This document shows, in pieces, positions 1 through 9,507 of a stretch of DNA of 64,000 bases. The stretch is from the NCBI GenBank assembly GCA_019918135.1, contig WBZZ01002818.1, positions 62,001-126,000 on the forward strand, given 5' to 3'. Origin of the DNA: Paulinella micropora. Taxonomy: Eukaryota > Cercozoa > Imbricatea > Euglyphida > Paulinellidae. Each line of letters opens with the position of its first letter. Within the stretch, counting starts at the first letter, position 1. The notes beneath the pieces were generated by a model, which was not told the origin of the DNA, searched no databases, and saw only the letters and a list, made by a program, of their open reading frames with translations. The translations under genes were made by a program, and so were the position numbers.

Positions 1-2
1 TC

Positions 3-218
3 GTCCTCCCCGCGTGCTGGCGGATTGGTTACCCATGGGATGCGCATGATCATCACCAGGGTGAGAGCCATAACCCTGACCCAGAGGCCCGCGGTTTGCT
101 GGAGACACTAAATGCCGCTATGTCAACCATGAATCGAGATCCAGCCCTTGATCGAGTTAGAAAGGTCGCGCTGAGCCAAAAAGATAAAAAAAAAAAGATA
201 TCTTCTGTCCTCAACTAG
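3..218 (+). CDS. 3' end of an unknown protein gene, cut by the window edge
   Basis: A 71-codon open frame runs in from the left edge and ends at a TAG. It reads as ordinary soluble protein (GLLETLNAAMSTMNRDP) and ends in a lysine-rich tail (SQKDKKKK). No domain is recognisable from so short a piece. An AT-rich stretch follows before the convergent gene whose stop codon lies near 308, so the two genes probably converge here. The assignment rests only on frame openness and composition. Confidence 0.4.
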   Translation, partial: VLPACWRIGYPWDAHDHHQGESHNPDPEARGLLETLNAAMSTMNRDPALDRVRKVALSQKDKKKKISSVLN

Positions 219-307
219 ATTTTTTTAATGAATTCTTTAAATTTCCGGGGGAGAGCCGGAAGGAGGAGAGATGGCAGGGGACGGGACCCACCTGCGTAGT
301 AGTAGTG

Positions 308-967
308 CTAAATTTGCAAATTGACTCGCGACTTTTGCGCTGCTGCCAACGCGTCCTTGCATTCGGCTAAACTGTTGAACAGAGCATTCAACTCTGCACG
401 GTACACGTCCTCCGAGATCAGGATCGAATCACGCGTAAGAATTTCCAGGGACTTATCGCTGAGCGGGGCTAGTACGTTGAAAATGTCAGCTTTAGCTAGC
501 TCCTGCCTGGCCCCGCAAAACTTGGTGATCAGGCGTTTCACACACACCTGCCGCAAACGATAAAGAATTTCCTTTTGCCACGCCATGCAGCCTTTCATCC
601 AGCGTAGGTATCTCTCGATCGCAGCCCCCGATTCTGCTACTAGGCTGTCCGGCAGAAACTTTGTCGACCAGGGCGCAAAAGATTCCAAGGGAGGGCCACA
701 GGACACCGAGGGGAGCATGTAGAACCAGAAATACGCGAATTCCTCGTCAAGGAATTCCTCATACAGTTTTTCTACCTCCTCGTCAAACGACCGAGTAAAC
801 TGCTGGAACTGCGTTAACGTAGTCTGGTAATCGAGCCGAAGCTTGACCAGGGCTTCGTCGGGTCGTGGGGTTGATGCGTCTTCGTTGGCCAACAGCTTGG
901 CGCGTTTAGTCGCACGGGCTGCTCGGGCGGACACACGTTGTCGGCTTCGTTGGGCGACGGAGAGCAT
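308..967 (-). CDS. hypothetical 219-aa helical protein
   Basis: An ATG-started frame of 219 codons. The N-terminus is strongly basic (residues about 6-25, rich in R and K), followed by a long predicted helical region with many charged residues (FDEEVEKLYEEFLDEEFAYF), a tryptophan-rich middle and a helical C-terminal half. There is no signal peptide or membrane span. I do not recognise the family. The basic start would suit nucleic-acid binding or nuclear targeting, but that is inference. The start at 967 is favoured because the opposite side is non-coding spacer, and the composition is less GC-biased than the repeats beyond it. Confidence 0.65.
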   Translation of the reverse strand: MLSVAQRSRQRVSARAARATKRAKLLANEDASTPRPDEALVKLRLDYQTTLTQFQQFTRSFDEEVEKLYEEFLDEEFAYFWFYMLPSVSCGPPLESFAPWSTKFLPDSLVAESGAAIERYLRWMKGCMAWQKEILYRLRQVCVKRLITKFCGARQELAKADIFNVLAPLSDKSLEILTRDSILISEDVYRAELNALFNSLAECKDALAAAQKSRVNLQI

Positions 968-1537
968 GTCGAAAGATCAACAGAAATCTAAAAATTACAA
1001 AACAACACAATTGCACACACACACAGGACAAATATACCCCCCCCCCCCTCGGCCCCTTTCTTGCCATGATCAGACTTGCCACACCGACTCATTTTTTTAA
1101 AAGGCTTTCCCCTCACAGACCCACACACACACACACCCTCGCGCCTTCCCCCACCACCCCCTGTAAGCATAAACCTTATTCTACTTCAAATAAAAGCCAA
1201 AGTGAAACGGGGGAAATTTAGGGCAAAAGGGGGGGGGGGGCCGAGCGTGGAAACCCGAAAAAAAAGGAGAGGGGGGGGGGCGAGAGCGGAAACCCGAAAA
1301 AAAGGGGGGGGGGGGAACCGGGAGGCAGAGCCAGCAAAAAGGGGCGGGGGAACGGGGGAGGGAGGGCAGGAGCTTCAGAAGAAGGAGTGAACCAAAGAAA
1401 AAAAAGAAGAAAGGTGCCCCGGTGATGCCAACCACGTCACCGACGTACCCCCACACGCGCGAACAAGTGCAGCAGTGGTTGCGAACGGAGCTGGAGGCGC
1501 GGGGTGTGCGTGCCTTTTTCAACCGTATCACGCACCC
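968..1537. other. spacer rich in G/C homopolymers and CA repeats
   Basis: A short CA run near 1010-1024, C-runs near 1036 and long G-runs near 1231-1315, with no convincing gene. This is presumably the upstream region of the leftward gene ending at 967. The open frames here are low-complexity translations of homopolymers. Confidence 0.6.
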
Positions 1538-1555
1538 TACCTCCGGACGGCACAA

Positions 1556-1567
1556 TTTGGCGCCAAA
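1556..1567. promoter_or_regulatory. E2F-like palindrome TTTGGCGCCAAA (module 1, first)
   Basis: A perfect 12-bp palindrome matching the classical E2F/DP consensus TTTSGCGCSAAA. It opens the first tandem module. Confidence 0.6.
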
Positions 1568-1704
1568 TTTAGCAGGGGCCGTTCCGGAGGCTAGCAGAGA
1601 AATCGGACGTTTTCCCGCGAAGAGAAACAGTACGCCTTTTACTCACTTGAAAATGTTTTTCAGCCCTCTCACCTTCCCTAGAGGCAGGGAGGTGCAGAGC
1701 AAAG

Positions 1705-1878
1705 GGGAGCGGGGCGACGAAGGTGAGAGGGGCGACGAAAGTGAGAGGGGCGACGAAAGTGAGAGGGGCGACGAAGGTGAGAGGGGCGACAAAGGTGAGA
1801 GGGGCGACGAAAGTGAGAGGGGCGACGAAAGTGAGAGGGGCGACGAGAGTGAGAGGGGCGACGAGAGTGAGAGGGAGG
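1705..1878 (+). repeat. 18-bp minisatellite, first array
   Basis: About nine tandem copies of an 18-bp unit close to GTGAGAGGGGCGACGAAA. Because 18 is divisible by three the array stays open in several frames (ERGDES or RGATKV repeats), which explains the apparent proteins here. Confidence 0.85.
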
Positions 1879-1944
1879 GGAAGGACGTCTTCCTCACGGC
1901 GGCGTTGGGGCGTCTGTGTGGGATTTTCTTTTGCGCAAGTAGAT

Positions 1945-1956
1945 TTTGGCGCCAAA
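1945..1956. promoter_or_regulatory. E2F-like palindrome (module 1, second)
   Basis: A perfect TTTGGCGCCAAA preceded by TTTTGCGCAAGTAG, at the end of module 1. Confidence 0.6.
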
Positions 1957-2029
1957 TTGGTGCTTACGGCTGTTTCCCCGGGGAAGCTAAGACGTACTGC
2001 CTTTTTCAACCTACCTCCGGACGGCACAA

Positions 2030-2041
2030 TTTGGCGCCAAA
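2030..2041. promoter_or_regulatory. E2F-like palindrome (module 2, first)
   Basis: A perfect TTTGGCGCCAAA at the same relative place as the one at 1556. A diverged partner (TTTGGCGCCACA) sits at 2380-2391 at the end of module 2. Confidence 0.6.
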
Positions 2042-2175
2042 TGAACCGGCCGTTCCGGAGGCTAGCAGAGAAATCGGATGTTTTCCCGCGGGGAGAAACG
2101 GTACGCTTTTTACTCACACGAAAATGTTTTTCAGCCCTCTCACCTTCCCTAGAGGCAGGGAGGTGCAGAGCAAAG

Positions 2176-2312
2176 GGGAGCGGGGCGACAAAGGTGAGAG
2201 GGGCGACAAAGGTGAGAGGGGCGACAAAGGTGAGAGGGGCGACAAAGGTGAGAGGGGCGACGAAAGTGAGAGGGGCGACAAAAGTGAGAGGGGCGACGAG
2301 AGTAAGAGGGAG
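2176..2312 (+). repeat. 18-bp minisatellite, second array
   Basis: About seven copies of the same 18-bp unit in the second module, mostly the GACAAAGGTGAGAGGGGC variant. Copy number differs from the first array, as expected for unequal exchange. Confidence 0.85.
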
Positions 2313-2468
2313 GGGGAGGACGTCTTCCTCACGGCGGCGTTGAGGCGTCTGTGTGGGATTTTCTTTTGCGCAAGTAGATTTTGGCGCCACATTGGCGCTT
2401 ACGACTGTTTCCCCGGGAAAGCTTAGTGGAATCAACTTAGTTTTGTTGCAATTCTGCTCCTTGCTCTT

Positions 2469-2485
2469 TGAGCCCCCCGGGCTCA
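2469..2485. repeat. hairpin TGAGCCC-CCC-GGGCTCA
   Basis: A perfect 7-bp stem with a 3-nt loop, preceded by CTGCTCTT. The same hairpin recurs at 2689, 3609, 5735, 13868, 15068, 58118, 59325, 60549 and 63975, in both orientations and with small changes. A degraded copy is at 13735. Confidence 0.75.
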
Positions 2486-3026
2486 GGGGGTGGGAAGGAG
2501 TAGAGGGGAGAGAAGAAGAGGCAGGGGAGGGGGGGGGGGAGGGAGAGCACGAATTGTCTTAGTTCCCCGTCTGAGAACAGAGAGTGGGAGAGGGAAGGGA
2601 GAGGGTAGGGGCGAGGGCGCCCGGCACGGGGGAGGGGGGTTAGTGTTTGCAGCTTCTACGCCCTTCCCCTCCCCCCCCCCCTGCTCTTTGAGCCCCCCGG
2701 GCTCAGGGGGGGGGGAAGGGAGTAGAGGGGAGAGAAGAGGCAGGGGAAGGGGGGGCGCTAAGAATGTACAAGAAAAAATTAATAAAAAAATTACTGACAA
2801 ATTTTAATTTTGGCACTGAGAACTAAGAGAGTGAGAGGGAAGGGGCGGGGGGGAGGATCAGGCACGATCTGTCTTGCCCCCTCCCCCCCCCCCCGTCTGA
2901 GAACGTGTACAGGGAGGGGTGGGGTGTGCTCTCTCCCCCCCCTCCCCTCGTCCCTTGTTTGCGCGTGCAAACGCGTTCCAAAAAAAAATTTCTTTTCCAC
3001 TTTTCATATTCTTCCTATTTCCGCAG

Positions 3027-3175
3027 ATTCTGCGCACCGTGCTCCAGCACGAACCCACGGCGGATGGATGGGCGGTGGTCAATGTGCTAGGAGGACAAGG
3101 GCCTCACTACCCCCCCCCCCCCCCCCCCCCCCGACGGCGTCCTGTCCGTGCCATGGCTCGGCCACCGTGCGCAAG
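3027..3175 (+). repeat. exon-like 43-codon unit, copy 1
   Basis: This copy begins right after a splice-acceptor-like TTCCTATTTCCGCAG and ends in CGCAAG before GTCAGAAAA. It is open in one frame (LQHDPAADGWAVVNV in the best copies) but carries a long C-run. Further copies are listed separately. Confidence 0.5.
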
Positions 3176-3637
3176 GTCAGAAAATATGAAAAGAGGAAAA
3201 GAAATTTTTTTGCCCGACAACAAAGGGAACAGACGGGGGAAAGAAGGGGAGAGGAAAGGGGAAGAGGAAGGGGGGAAGAAGGGGGCGGGATGTGCTTTCC
3301 CCCCCGTCCCCCTCACTGTCTGAGAATCGGGAGCAAGAGCGGGAGAGGGAGGGCAGGGGCGCGCTAAGAAATGTACAAAAAAAATTAAAAAAAATCCATG
3401 ACAAAGTTGTCATCTTGGCACTTAAAACTAAGAGAGGAAGGGAAGGGGCCGGGGAGGATTAATCTATCTTCCCCCCCCCCCCCCCGTCAGTAAGAGGGAA
3501 GGGGGGAAAGCGCCCGGCATAGGTGGGATTAATGGAGGCGTTGCATGTATTTATTTTGTTTGTAGCTTCTGCGCCATTCACCCTTCCCCCTTCCCCTCCC
3601 CTGCTCCTTGAGCCCCCCCGGGCTCGGGGGGGAGCGG

Positions 3638-3712
3638 GGCGCCAAGAAAGTGCAAGAAAAGTCTTTTTAAATTAAAACTCGACAAAGTCTTACACTTGAC
3701 ACTGAGAATTAG
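3638..3712 (+). repeat. AT-rich intergenic module beginning GGCGCCAAGAAAGTG
   Basis: The block runs GGCGCCAAGAAAGTGCAAG, then TTTTTAAATTAAAACTCGAC, then AAAGTCTTACACTTGACAC. Read in reverse it carries TTTTAATTT-type poly(A)-like sequence and ends TTCTTGGCGCC. It recurs throughout the repeat field in both orientations. Its role, promoter or 3'-end signal, is not settled. Confidence 0.6.
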
Positions 3713-3949
3713 GAGATGGAGAGAATTGACGCTGAATTAAAGCTCGACAAGACATTGCACTTGACACTTGCAACGGCACCCTCAGGCTGCCGCAGCATCC
3801 GGCCCACGTCATGTTGCTGCGGTAGCCTATGTTAGAACCCTGGCGGGCACCGTCTGTGCTCTGCTCGCGCGCCAAGAGAGTACGAAAAAGAATACGCTGA
3901 ATTAAAGCTCGACGGTCGTACACTTGGGGCACTGAAAACTAGAAGCGGA

Positions 3950-4076
3950 GCACCGTGCTCCACCACGACCCTGCGGCGAATGGATGGGCGGTGGTCAATG
4001 TGCCAGGAGGACAAGAGCCCCTCACTTACTCCGACGGCGTCCTGTCCGTTGCCATGGCTCGGCCACCATGCGCAAG
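3950..4076 (+). repeat. exon-like unit, copy 2
   Basis: Same unit, joined on its left to the AT-rich module instead of to the acceptor-like tract, and ending at CGCAAG|GTCAG. Confidence 0.5.
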
Positions 4077-4565
4077 GTCAGAAAAACATGAAAAAAGGAA
4101 AAAGAATTTGGCCCGACAACAAAGGGAACAGACGGGGGGGTGGAAGAAAGGGGAGGAAAAGGAAGGGAGGAAGAAGGGGGCGGGATGTGCTTCCCCCCGT
4201 CCCCCCTCTCGCCCTCGTCCCTGTGCAGAGGGAAGAGGCAGGGAAGGAGGAAGCACGAATTGTCTTAGTCCACTGTCTGAGAATCGGGAGCGGGAGCGGG
4301 AGAGGGAGGGCAGGGGCGCGCTAAAAAATGTACAGAAAAAATTAAAATATTCCTGACAAAGTTTTAATCTTGGCACTGAGAACCAAGAGGGAGAGGGAAG
4401 GGGAAGGGACAGGGAGAGTGGGGCGCCAAGAAAGTGCAAGAAAAGTCTTTTTTAATTAAAACTCGACAAAGCATCACACTTGACACTTGCAACGGCACCC
4501 TCAGGCTGCCGCAGCATCCGGCCCACTCGACGGTCTTACACTTGGGGCACTGAAAACTAGGAGCA

Positions 4566-4689
4566 GATCACCGTGCCCCCCAGCATGACCCTGCGGAGGA
4601 TGGATGGGCGGTGGCCAATGTGCCAGGACAAAGGCCTCACTACCCCGACGGCGTCCTGTCCGTGCCATAGCTCGACCACCGTGCGCAAG
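4566..4689 (+). repeat. exon-like unit, copy 3
   Basis: Same unit with several substitutions. The 3' edge CGCAAG|GTCAGG is kept. Confidence 0.5.
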
Positions 4690-5133
4690 GTCAGGAAAAT
4701 ATGAAAAAAGCAAGAAAAAAATTGTTGCCCGACAACAAAGGGAACAGACGAGGGGGGAGAAGGGGGGGAAGAAAGGGGTGGGATGTGCATTTCCCCGCTC
4801 CCCCCCTCGTCCCTCTGTTCCCCTTGTCCCCTGCTATCCCCCACCTCGTCCCTTGTTTGCGTATGCAAACGCGTATGCAAACGCGTTCCGAATTTTTTTT
4901 TCCACTTTTCATATTTTTCCTATTTCCGCAGATCTTGCGCACCGTGCTCCAGCACGACCCTGCGGCGCAAGAAAGGGAGGGAGCAAAGAAAAGGGCAAGA
5001 GGGTTGCCTCCCCCCTGGCCCTCCAGGCACACACGCAAAAAAACTGGGAGACTATTTTAAGGCTTGATAGGCTAAAGAAAAAAAGCAGTCGGTGGAAAAA
5101 AAAAAGCAGGGGAACGCAAACCGGAGAGCGGCC

Positions 5134-5292
5134 ATGGACTCCGGTGCCGGAGACCAGCTGTTTGAAGCTAGTTACACAGGCGCGAACGTCGTGGCCTGGT
5201 GCAAGGGGGAACTATGCGCTGCGGTGACCGACGCGATGAAAAGCCTGGCCCCCGAAGTTGCGCAACAGCAGGCCACCGTTGAACGCTTATAA
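5134..5292 (+). CDS. short ORF, probable fragment of an unknown gene
   Basis: A 52-codon frame from ATG at 5134 (MDSGAGDQLFEASYTGANVV) with ordinary amino-acid composition, unlike the surrounding low-complexity repeats. Protein-like sequence seems to continue weakly in other frames to about 5560. No family is recognisable. It may be the 5' remnant of a gene stranded in the repeat field, and it could equally be a chance frame. Confidence 0.35.
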   Translation: MDSGAGDQLFEASYTGANVVAWCKGELCAAVTDAMKSLAPEVAQQQATVERL

Positions 5293-5882
5293 CAAGAGTT
5301 AGCTTATCATGTGTCTTGGCGCCCGGGCAAAAGAAGATACAAACGCGCGATTCATGATGGTACGCGGAGGACGCTGGCTCGCACGAGCCAGTAGAAAATT
5401 CTGGCCAACTGTCCGGGGTCGTCGCTGCTACTAGTACGGATCAACAGGACGTTGGGCAGGATTTTGTACCAGTTCGGATTCTGCCCCGGGCTCTGAAATG
5501 AATTAAATTAGCAAAAGAGCTTATTGAAACCATTCCGGATTGGATTGAAATCTAGGAAGGCAAACCCCCCAGAGACCGGTAGGCAGCTGGGAGAGAGAAA
5601 GGGCAGCACGCGGCACATCCCCCTCCCTCCTCAGAGCGGGGGGCAAAAATAAGTAAACTTTTTTTGGAGCCCACGAATTGGGGGGGGGGGGGCGCCCCCC
5701 CCCTACCCCTTTCTTTCTTCCCTCTGAGCCCCCCTGAGCCCGGGGGGCTCAAGGAGCAGGGGAAGGGGAAATCGGGAGCGGGAGGGAAGGGGGAGGGTAG
5801 GGGCGCCAAGAGAGTGCGAAAAAGAATGCGCTGAATTAAAGCTCGACGGTCTTACATTTGGGCACTGAAAACTAGGAGCAGA

Positions 5883-6005
5883 GCACCGTGCTCCAGCACG
5901 ACCCTGCGGCGAATGAACGGGCGGTGGTCAATGTGATAGGAGGACAAAGGCCTCACTACCCCGACGGCATCCTGTCCGTGCCATGGCTCGGCCACCGTGC
6001 GCAAG
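5883..6005 (+). repeat. exon-like unit, copy 4
   Basis: Well-preserved copy, open through the 43-codon frame, ending CGCAAG|GTCAGAAAA and followed by the conserved CCCGACAACAAAGG box. Confidence 0.5.
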
Positions 6006-6461
6006 GTCAGAAAAATATGAAAAGAGGAAAAAAAATTTCTTTGCCCGACAACAAAGGAAACAGACGGGGGGGAAGACAAAGGGCAGGGAGGAAGGGAGGT
6101 AAAATGCTCCTTCCCCCCCCCCCCCCTCCTTTTCCCCTTGTCCACTGCTATCCCCCCTCCCCTCGTCCCTTGTTTGCGCGTGCAAACGCGTTCCAAAAAA
6201 GATTTTCTTTTCCACTTTTCATATTTTTCCTATTTCCGCAGATCTTGCAGAGGGAAGAGGCAGGGAAGGAGGAAGCACGAATTGTCGGGAGTGGCAGTGG
6301 GAAGGGGAGGAGCAGGGGCGCGCCAAGAAAATGTAATTTACGCTGAATTAAAGCTCGACAAAGTCTGACACTTGACACTTGCAACGGCACCCTCAAGCTG
6401 CCGCAGCATCCGGCCCACTCGACGGTCGTACACGTTGGCACTGGTAACTAGGAGCGGAGCA

Positions 6462-6583
6462 CCGTGCTCCAGCGCGACCTTGCGGCGAATGGATGGGCGG
6501 TGGTCAATGTGCTAGGAGGACAAGAGCCCTAACTTACCCCGACGGCGTCCTGTCCGTGTCATAGCTCGGCCACCGTGCGCAAG
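6462..6583 (+). repeat. exon-like unit, copy 5
   Basis: Diverged copy with the same right edge and flanking boxes as copy 4. Confidence 0.45.
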
Positions 6584-7430
6584 GTCAGAAAAATATGAAA
6601 AGAGGAAAAAAACATTTTTGCCCAACAACAAAGGGAACAGACGGGAGAAAGAGGAAGGGGGGAAGAGGAAGGGGGGAAGAAGGGGGCCGGATGTGCTTCC
6701 CCCCCGGGTCCCTTCTCACTGTCTGAGAATCGGGGGCGGGAGCCGAAGAAGGGAGGGCAGGGGCGCGCTAGGAAATGTACAAAAAAAAAATTAAAAAGAC
6801 CCCTGACAAAGTCTTAATCTTGGCACTGAGAACCAAGAGAGGGGGAGGGAAAGGGAAAGGACAGGGGGAGTGGGGCGCCAAGAAAGTGCAAGAAAAGTCA
6901 CGCTGAATTAAAGCTCGACGGTCTTACACTCGGGGCACCGTGCGCAAAGTCAGAAAAATATGAAAAGAAGAAAGAAAATTTGTTTTGCCCGACAACAAAG
7001 GGAACAGACGAGGGAGGAAGAGGAAGGGGAGGAAGAAGGGGGCGGGATGTGCTCCCCCCCCGTCCCCTCTCGCCCCTCTTTTCCCCCTGTCCCCTGCTAT
7101 CCCCCTCTCCCCCTCGTCCCTTGTTTGCGCGTGCAGAGGGAAGAGGCAGGGAAGGAGGAAGCACCAATTGTCTTAGTCTGAGAATCGGGAGCGGGAGCGG
7201 GAGAGGGAGGGCAGGGGCGCGCTAAGAATGTAAACAATTAATAAAAAGACATACTTGACAAAGTTTTAATCTTCGGCACTGAAAACCAAGAGAGGAAGGG
7301 GCCGGGGAGGATTAATCTATCTTCTGCGCCAAGAAAGTGCAAGAAAAATCACGCTGAATTAAAACTCGACAAGGCATTACACTTGACACTTGCAACGGCA
7401 CCCTCAGGCTGCCGCAGCATCGGGCCCACG

Positions 7431-7832
7431 TCATGCAATGCAAGCAAAAGGAAGGGGAGGGCCGGACTTGTGTTTTTTTTGCAACGATCGTGGACCCGGC
7501 AAATTTGTTGCCAAAACTGCTAACGGCCGTATTTTGCGAGTTTGGACAAAACCTTGTTCTTTGGAGCCAACTCTTTGTAACTGCCGCCCAAGTGCCTGGA
7601 GGTCATCTTGGTCCACCCTGGTGTAAACGGCGTAATCACAGGCGCCTACCCCTTCCCCGTACATCTGCGCTACAGGCGGCCCCTTTGGCGCTTGCTGTCT
7701 GTTGATGAAGGTGAATGCAAACCAAGACAAGTCGGTTCTGAGATCTGAGTCGCCCGTTTTCATTTGAGAAAAAAACAGGCCTGTGCTTGTGCCCGCATTC
7801 GTGGAGTAGAACTGAGCGAGTGCGTCGTGCAC
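7431..7832 (-). CDS. unknown ORF, possible gene remnant
   Basis: About 133 codons of fairly normal composition (DLSWFAFTFINRQQ; DYAVYTRVDQDDLQALGRQL), with no ATG at the upstream end, where the frame begins at a GTG. There is no signal peptide or membrane span. Codon choice looks like the neighbouring genes rather than like the repeats. No family is recognised. It stands between the repeat field and the membrane-protein gene at 8-9 kb and may be a partial copy. Confidence 0.4.
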   Translation of the reverse strand: MHDALAQFYSTNAGTSTGLFFSQMKTGDSDLRTDLSWFAFTFINRQQAPKGPPVAQMYGEGVGACDYAVYTRVDQDDLQALGRQLQRVGSKEQGFVQTRKIRPLAVLATNLPGPRSLQKKHKSGPPLPFACIA

Positions 7833-7995
7833 GAGTCTCTTTTAAAATTATAAAGAACAGGTAAGCCTGTTTTCCTTTGCAGTTGAGCGGAGGCCGAGTG
7901 GGCGCAGGGTGCGCAAGAAAAAAACAGTTTTTAATGTTGTCAATAAAAATCTAGCCCCGCCAGAGAGTCTAATATCAGAGCGGGCCCTCTGATGT

Positions 7996-8931
7996 TTATG
8001 TTTCGCTAGTTGGGTGTTGCATGTAGTCAACCATGATGCTCGATATCACCTGCACTGGCATAACCCGGTCTAGCTCGTTCTGCGTGTAGATGGGCCGGAC
8101 GACGGTCCTGAGGCAGGCGAGCGCCAACAGCAGCAACAACGTCAAGTGGGAGCCCACGAGCACGAGGTTCAGCCCCGCGTTCCTGCACCAAGGCCAGACG
8201 TAGGTGCAGACCGTCAGCGCCACTAACGCCGGACACGCCAGGCAGGCGGCCCCCGCGCGCGCCGCCACGTGCCAGCCTTTGTCCCACCAGACCTCGCGCG
8301 CGCACCAACACGCAAATGACAGCGTGTACGCCAGCAGCCAGGTCGCGCGGAACGCCTCGTCCCAGAAGGCCAGCTCGAGCAGCGCCAAATGCACGCACCA
8401 CGCCAGCGCGTACAGGTAGGTGAACGCTAGTGGCGCGGGCGGGGTCACGTGCGTCGTCACATCGTATTCCAGCGTCTGCGGAATCTCTCGGTGCCTGGCC
8501 TGCAGCCACCTGACCGTGTGCCAGCGCACCGCGCAAAACACCAAGAGGTTCCACAGGGTCAGCGCCAACGCCGACACTGGCACCCAAGCGTTACGTAACA
8601 TGCGCTCGGGGTCGGTGGCCCACAACCAGCCAGTGGCACTGGACAGAGCGCAGGAGCTTAGCAGGAGTTCGTGCGGGACAGTACCTTGGGGCAGAAAGCG
8701 AGGGTCCATTTCGGGGTGTGGGGCCCACAGATCTACTACCCTAGCCAGCACCAGCGACGCCAGGGGGATCCAACAGCGTGCCGGCTGCTCTTTAAGGCCC
8801 AGGATAAGACTCCACCCCAGCGCCGTCGAGAACAGGATCAGTTGCAGATCTCTAGCAAACAGACGCCAGCGGGCGTGCAGCAATTGATTTTCACTTCGGG
8901 ACAGCAGCCGCGATCGTACACACAGTTCCAT
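7996..8931 (-). CDS. multi-pass membrane protein, unknown family
   Basis: A 311-aa frame if started at the ATG at 8931 (MELCVRSRLLSRSENQ). The frame is open further, to 9030. About eight hydrophobic segments can be seen, for example LQLILFSTALGWSLILGL, WVPVSALALTLWNLLVF, FTYLYALAWCVHLALLELAF and LNLVLVGSHLTLLLLLALACL, with a short polar C-terminus. It is therefore an integral membrane protein, probably in the endomembrane or plasma membrane. I see no transporter or receptor signature. The 5' end overlaps the small membrane ORF at 8838-9170 in another frame, so the two may be one gene or two overlapping genes. Confidence 0.6.
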   Translation of the reverse strand: MELCVRSRLLSRSENQLLHARWRLFARDLQLILFSTALGWSLILGLKEQPARCWIPLASLVLARVVDLWAPHPEMDPRFLPQGTVPHELLLSSCALSSATGWLWATDPERMLRNAWVPVSALALTLWNLLVFCAVRWHTVRWLQARHREIPQTLEYDVTTHVTPPAPLAFTYLYALAWCVHLALLELAFWDEAFRATWLLAYTLSFACWCAREVWWDKGWHVAARAGAACLACPALVALTVCTYVWPWCRNAGLNLVLVGSHLTLLLLLALACLRTVVRPIYTQNELDRVMPVQVISSIMVDYMQHPTSET

Positions 8932-9170
8932 CTCTGCTTGTTCTGTTCGTATAGTGTCAACAGGAAGCAATACAGACAGCTCAGCCAGAGCGGTACGCCC
9001 ACCCCTAGCGCAGGCGCGTTGAGCTGGCACGTCTCTTTGTCGGCAAGACAGATCACAATGAATATAAGTAACACAAGAAGACCGCAGGGTAAAAACAATA
9101 AAACGCTGAACATAACAAGATAAAATTCACCCCCTTCCTGCGAACAGCTCCTGTCACAGTTGACTATCAT
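8838..9170 (-). CDS. small membrane protein overlapping the next gene
   Basis: A 110-aa frame from ATG at 9170 (MIVNCDRSCSQEGGEF) with two clear hydrophobic spans (LVMFSVLLFLPCGLLVLLIFIVICL and LWLSCLYCFLLTLY) and many cysteines. It overlaps the 5' end of the larger membrane ORF in a different frame by about 90 nt. Either the two are separate overlapping genes or this is the N-terminal part of one membrane protein. The sequence alone does not decide. Confidence 0.5.
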   Translation of the reverse strand: MIVNCDRSCSQEGGEFYLVMFSVLLFLPCGLLVLLIFIVICLADKETCQLNAPALGVGVPLWLSCLYCFLLTLYEQNKQRWNCVYDRGCCPEVKINCCTPAGVCLLEICN

Positions 9171-9229
9171 GCTTTTGTTTTGTGCTTGCGCTCGCTCGGC
9201 TTGCAGTACACAGCCGGAGGAGGAGGGGG

Positions 9230-9330
9230 AGAGCACCCCCCCATCCCCCGTCCCCTCCCCTCGTCCCTTGTTTGGAGAGCACCCCCCATCCCCCGTCCCC
9301 TCCCCTCGTCCCTTGTTTGCGCGTGCAAAC
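9230..9330 (+). repeat. direct repeat of a C-rich 43-bp segment
   Basis: A GAGAGCACCCCCC...CCTCGTCCCTTGTTT segment stands twice in tandem. The second copy continues into the GTTTGCGCGTGCAAAC hairpin known from the repeat field. Confidence 0.7.
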
Positions 9331-9507
9331 GCGTTCCATAAACACCCAAACCTGTCCTGGCGCCCCCCCACCTCGCTCTCTGTTCTTAGACGGGCGGGGG
9401 AGTAGATGGGCGGGGGGCACCCCCCCCCGCGCGCATGCGGGAGAGGGGGGAGGGGGGCATACTTACTGGCACAAGCTACAGAAGGGCTACTGCCAAATTC
9501 ACTGCGG

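Larger units (their letters stand above)
1538..2420. repeat. two tandem copies of a roughly 470-bp intergenic module
   Basis: Two head-to-tail modules (about 1538-1995 and 2008-2420) share the same order of parts: an E2F-like palindrome, a GAGAAATCGGA-type segment with TTTTCCCGCG, a segment AAAATGTTTTTCAGCCCTC, an 18-bp minisatellite, a GACGTCTTCCTCACGG box, TTTTGCGCAAGTAG, and a second E2F-like palindrome followed by a TTTCCCCGG box. The clustering of motifs suggests a duplicated regulatory block. The long open frames through it are repeats read as protein. Confidence 0.8.
2440..5090. repeat. mosaic repeat field, left part
   Basis: A patchwork of short recurring blocks joined in varying order: G/C homopolymers, the hairpin TGAGCCCCCCGGGCTCA, an AT-rich block AATTAAAACTCGACAAAG, a GTTTGCGCGTGCAAAC hairpin with a pyrimidine tract ending TATTTCCGCAG, and the 43-codon exon-like unit. 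No gene-sized open frame with normal composition is present. The blocks recur at 5.6-7.4, 13.4-15.1 and 57.9-61.0 kb. Confidence 0.75.
5600..7390. repeat. mosaic repeat field, second part
   Basis: Continues the patchwork: hairpin at 5735-5751, exon-like units at 5883-6005 and 6462-6583 with a tail fragment near 6935, GTTTGC-type hairpins near 6170 and 7120, and AT-rich modules near 6310, 6870 and 7325. No credible gene. Confidence 0.75.

Noticed and set aside
1711-2310. CRISPR-like array
   Set aside because: Units are contiguous 18-mers without unique spacers, in a eukaryotic or viral context.
1422-2426. Long open frame of 334 codons with ERGDES repeats (and antisense mates)
   Set aside because: It is the 18-bp minisatellite and flanking regulatory modules read as protein. 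The same period keeps several frames open on both strands.
2858-5067. Many proline-, glycine- or arginine-rich frames of 60-200 codons in the repeat field
   Set aside because: They follow G/C homopolymers and recurring blocks, change identity between repeat copies and have no conserved start.
8027-8587. 186-codon frame antisense-shadow of the membrane protein gene
   Set aside because: Alanine/glycine/arginine-rich shadow. The competing frame has clear membrane spans.
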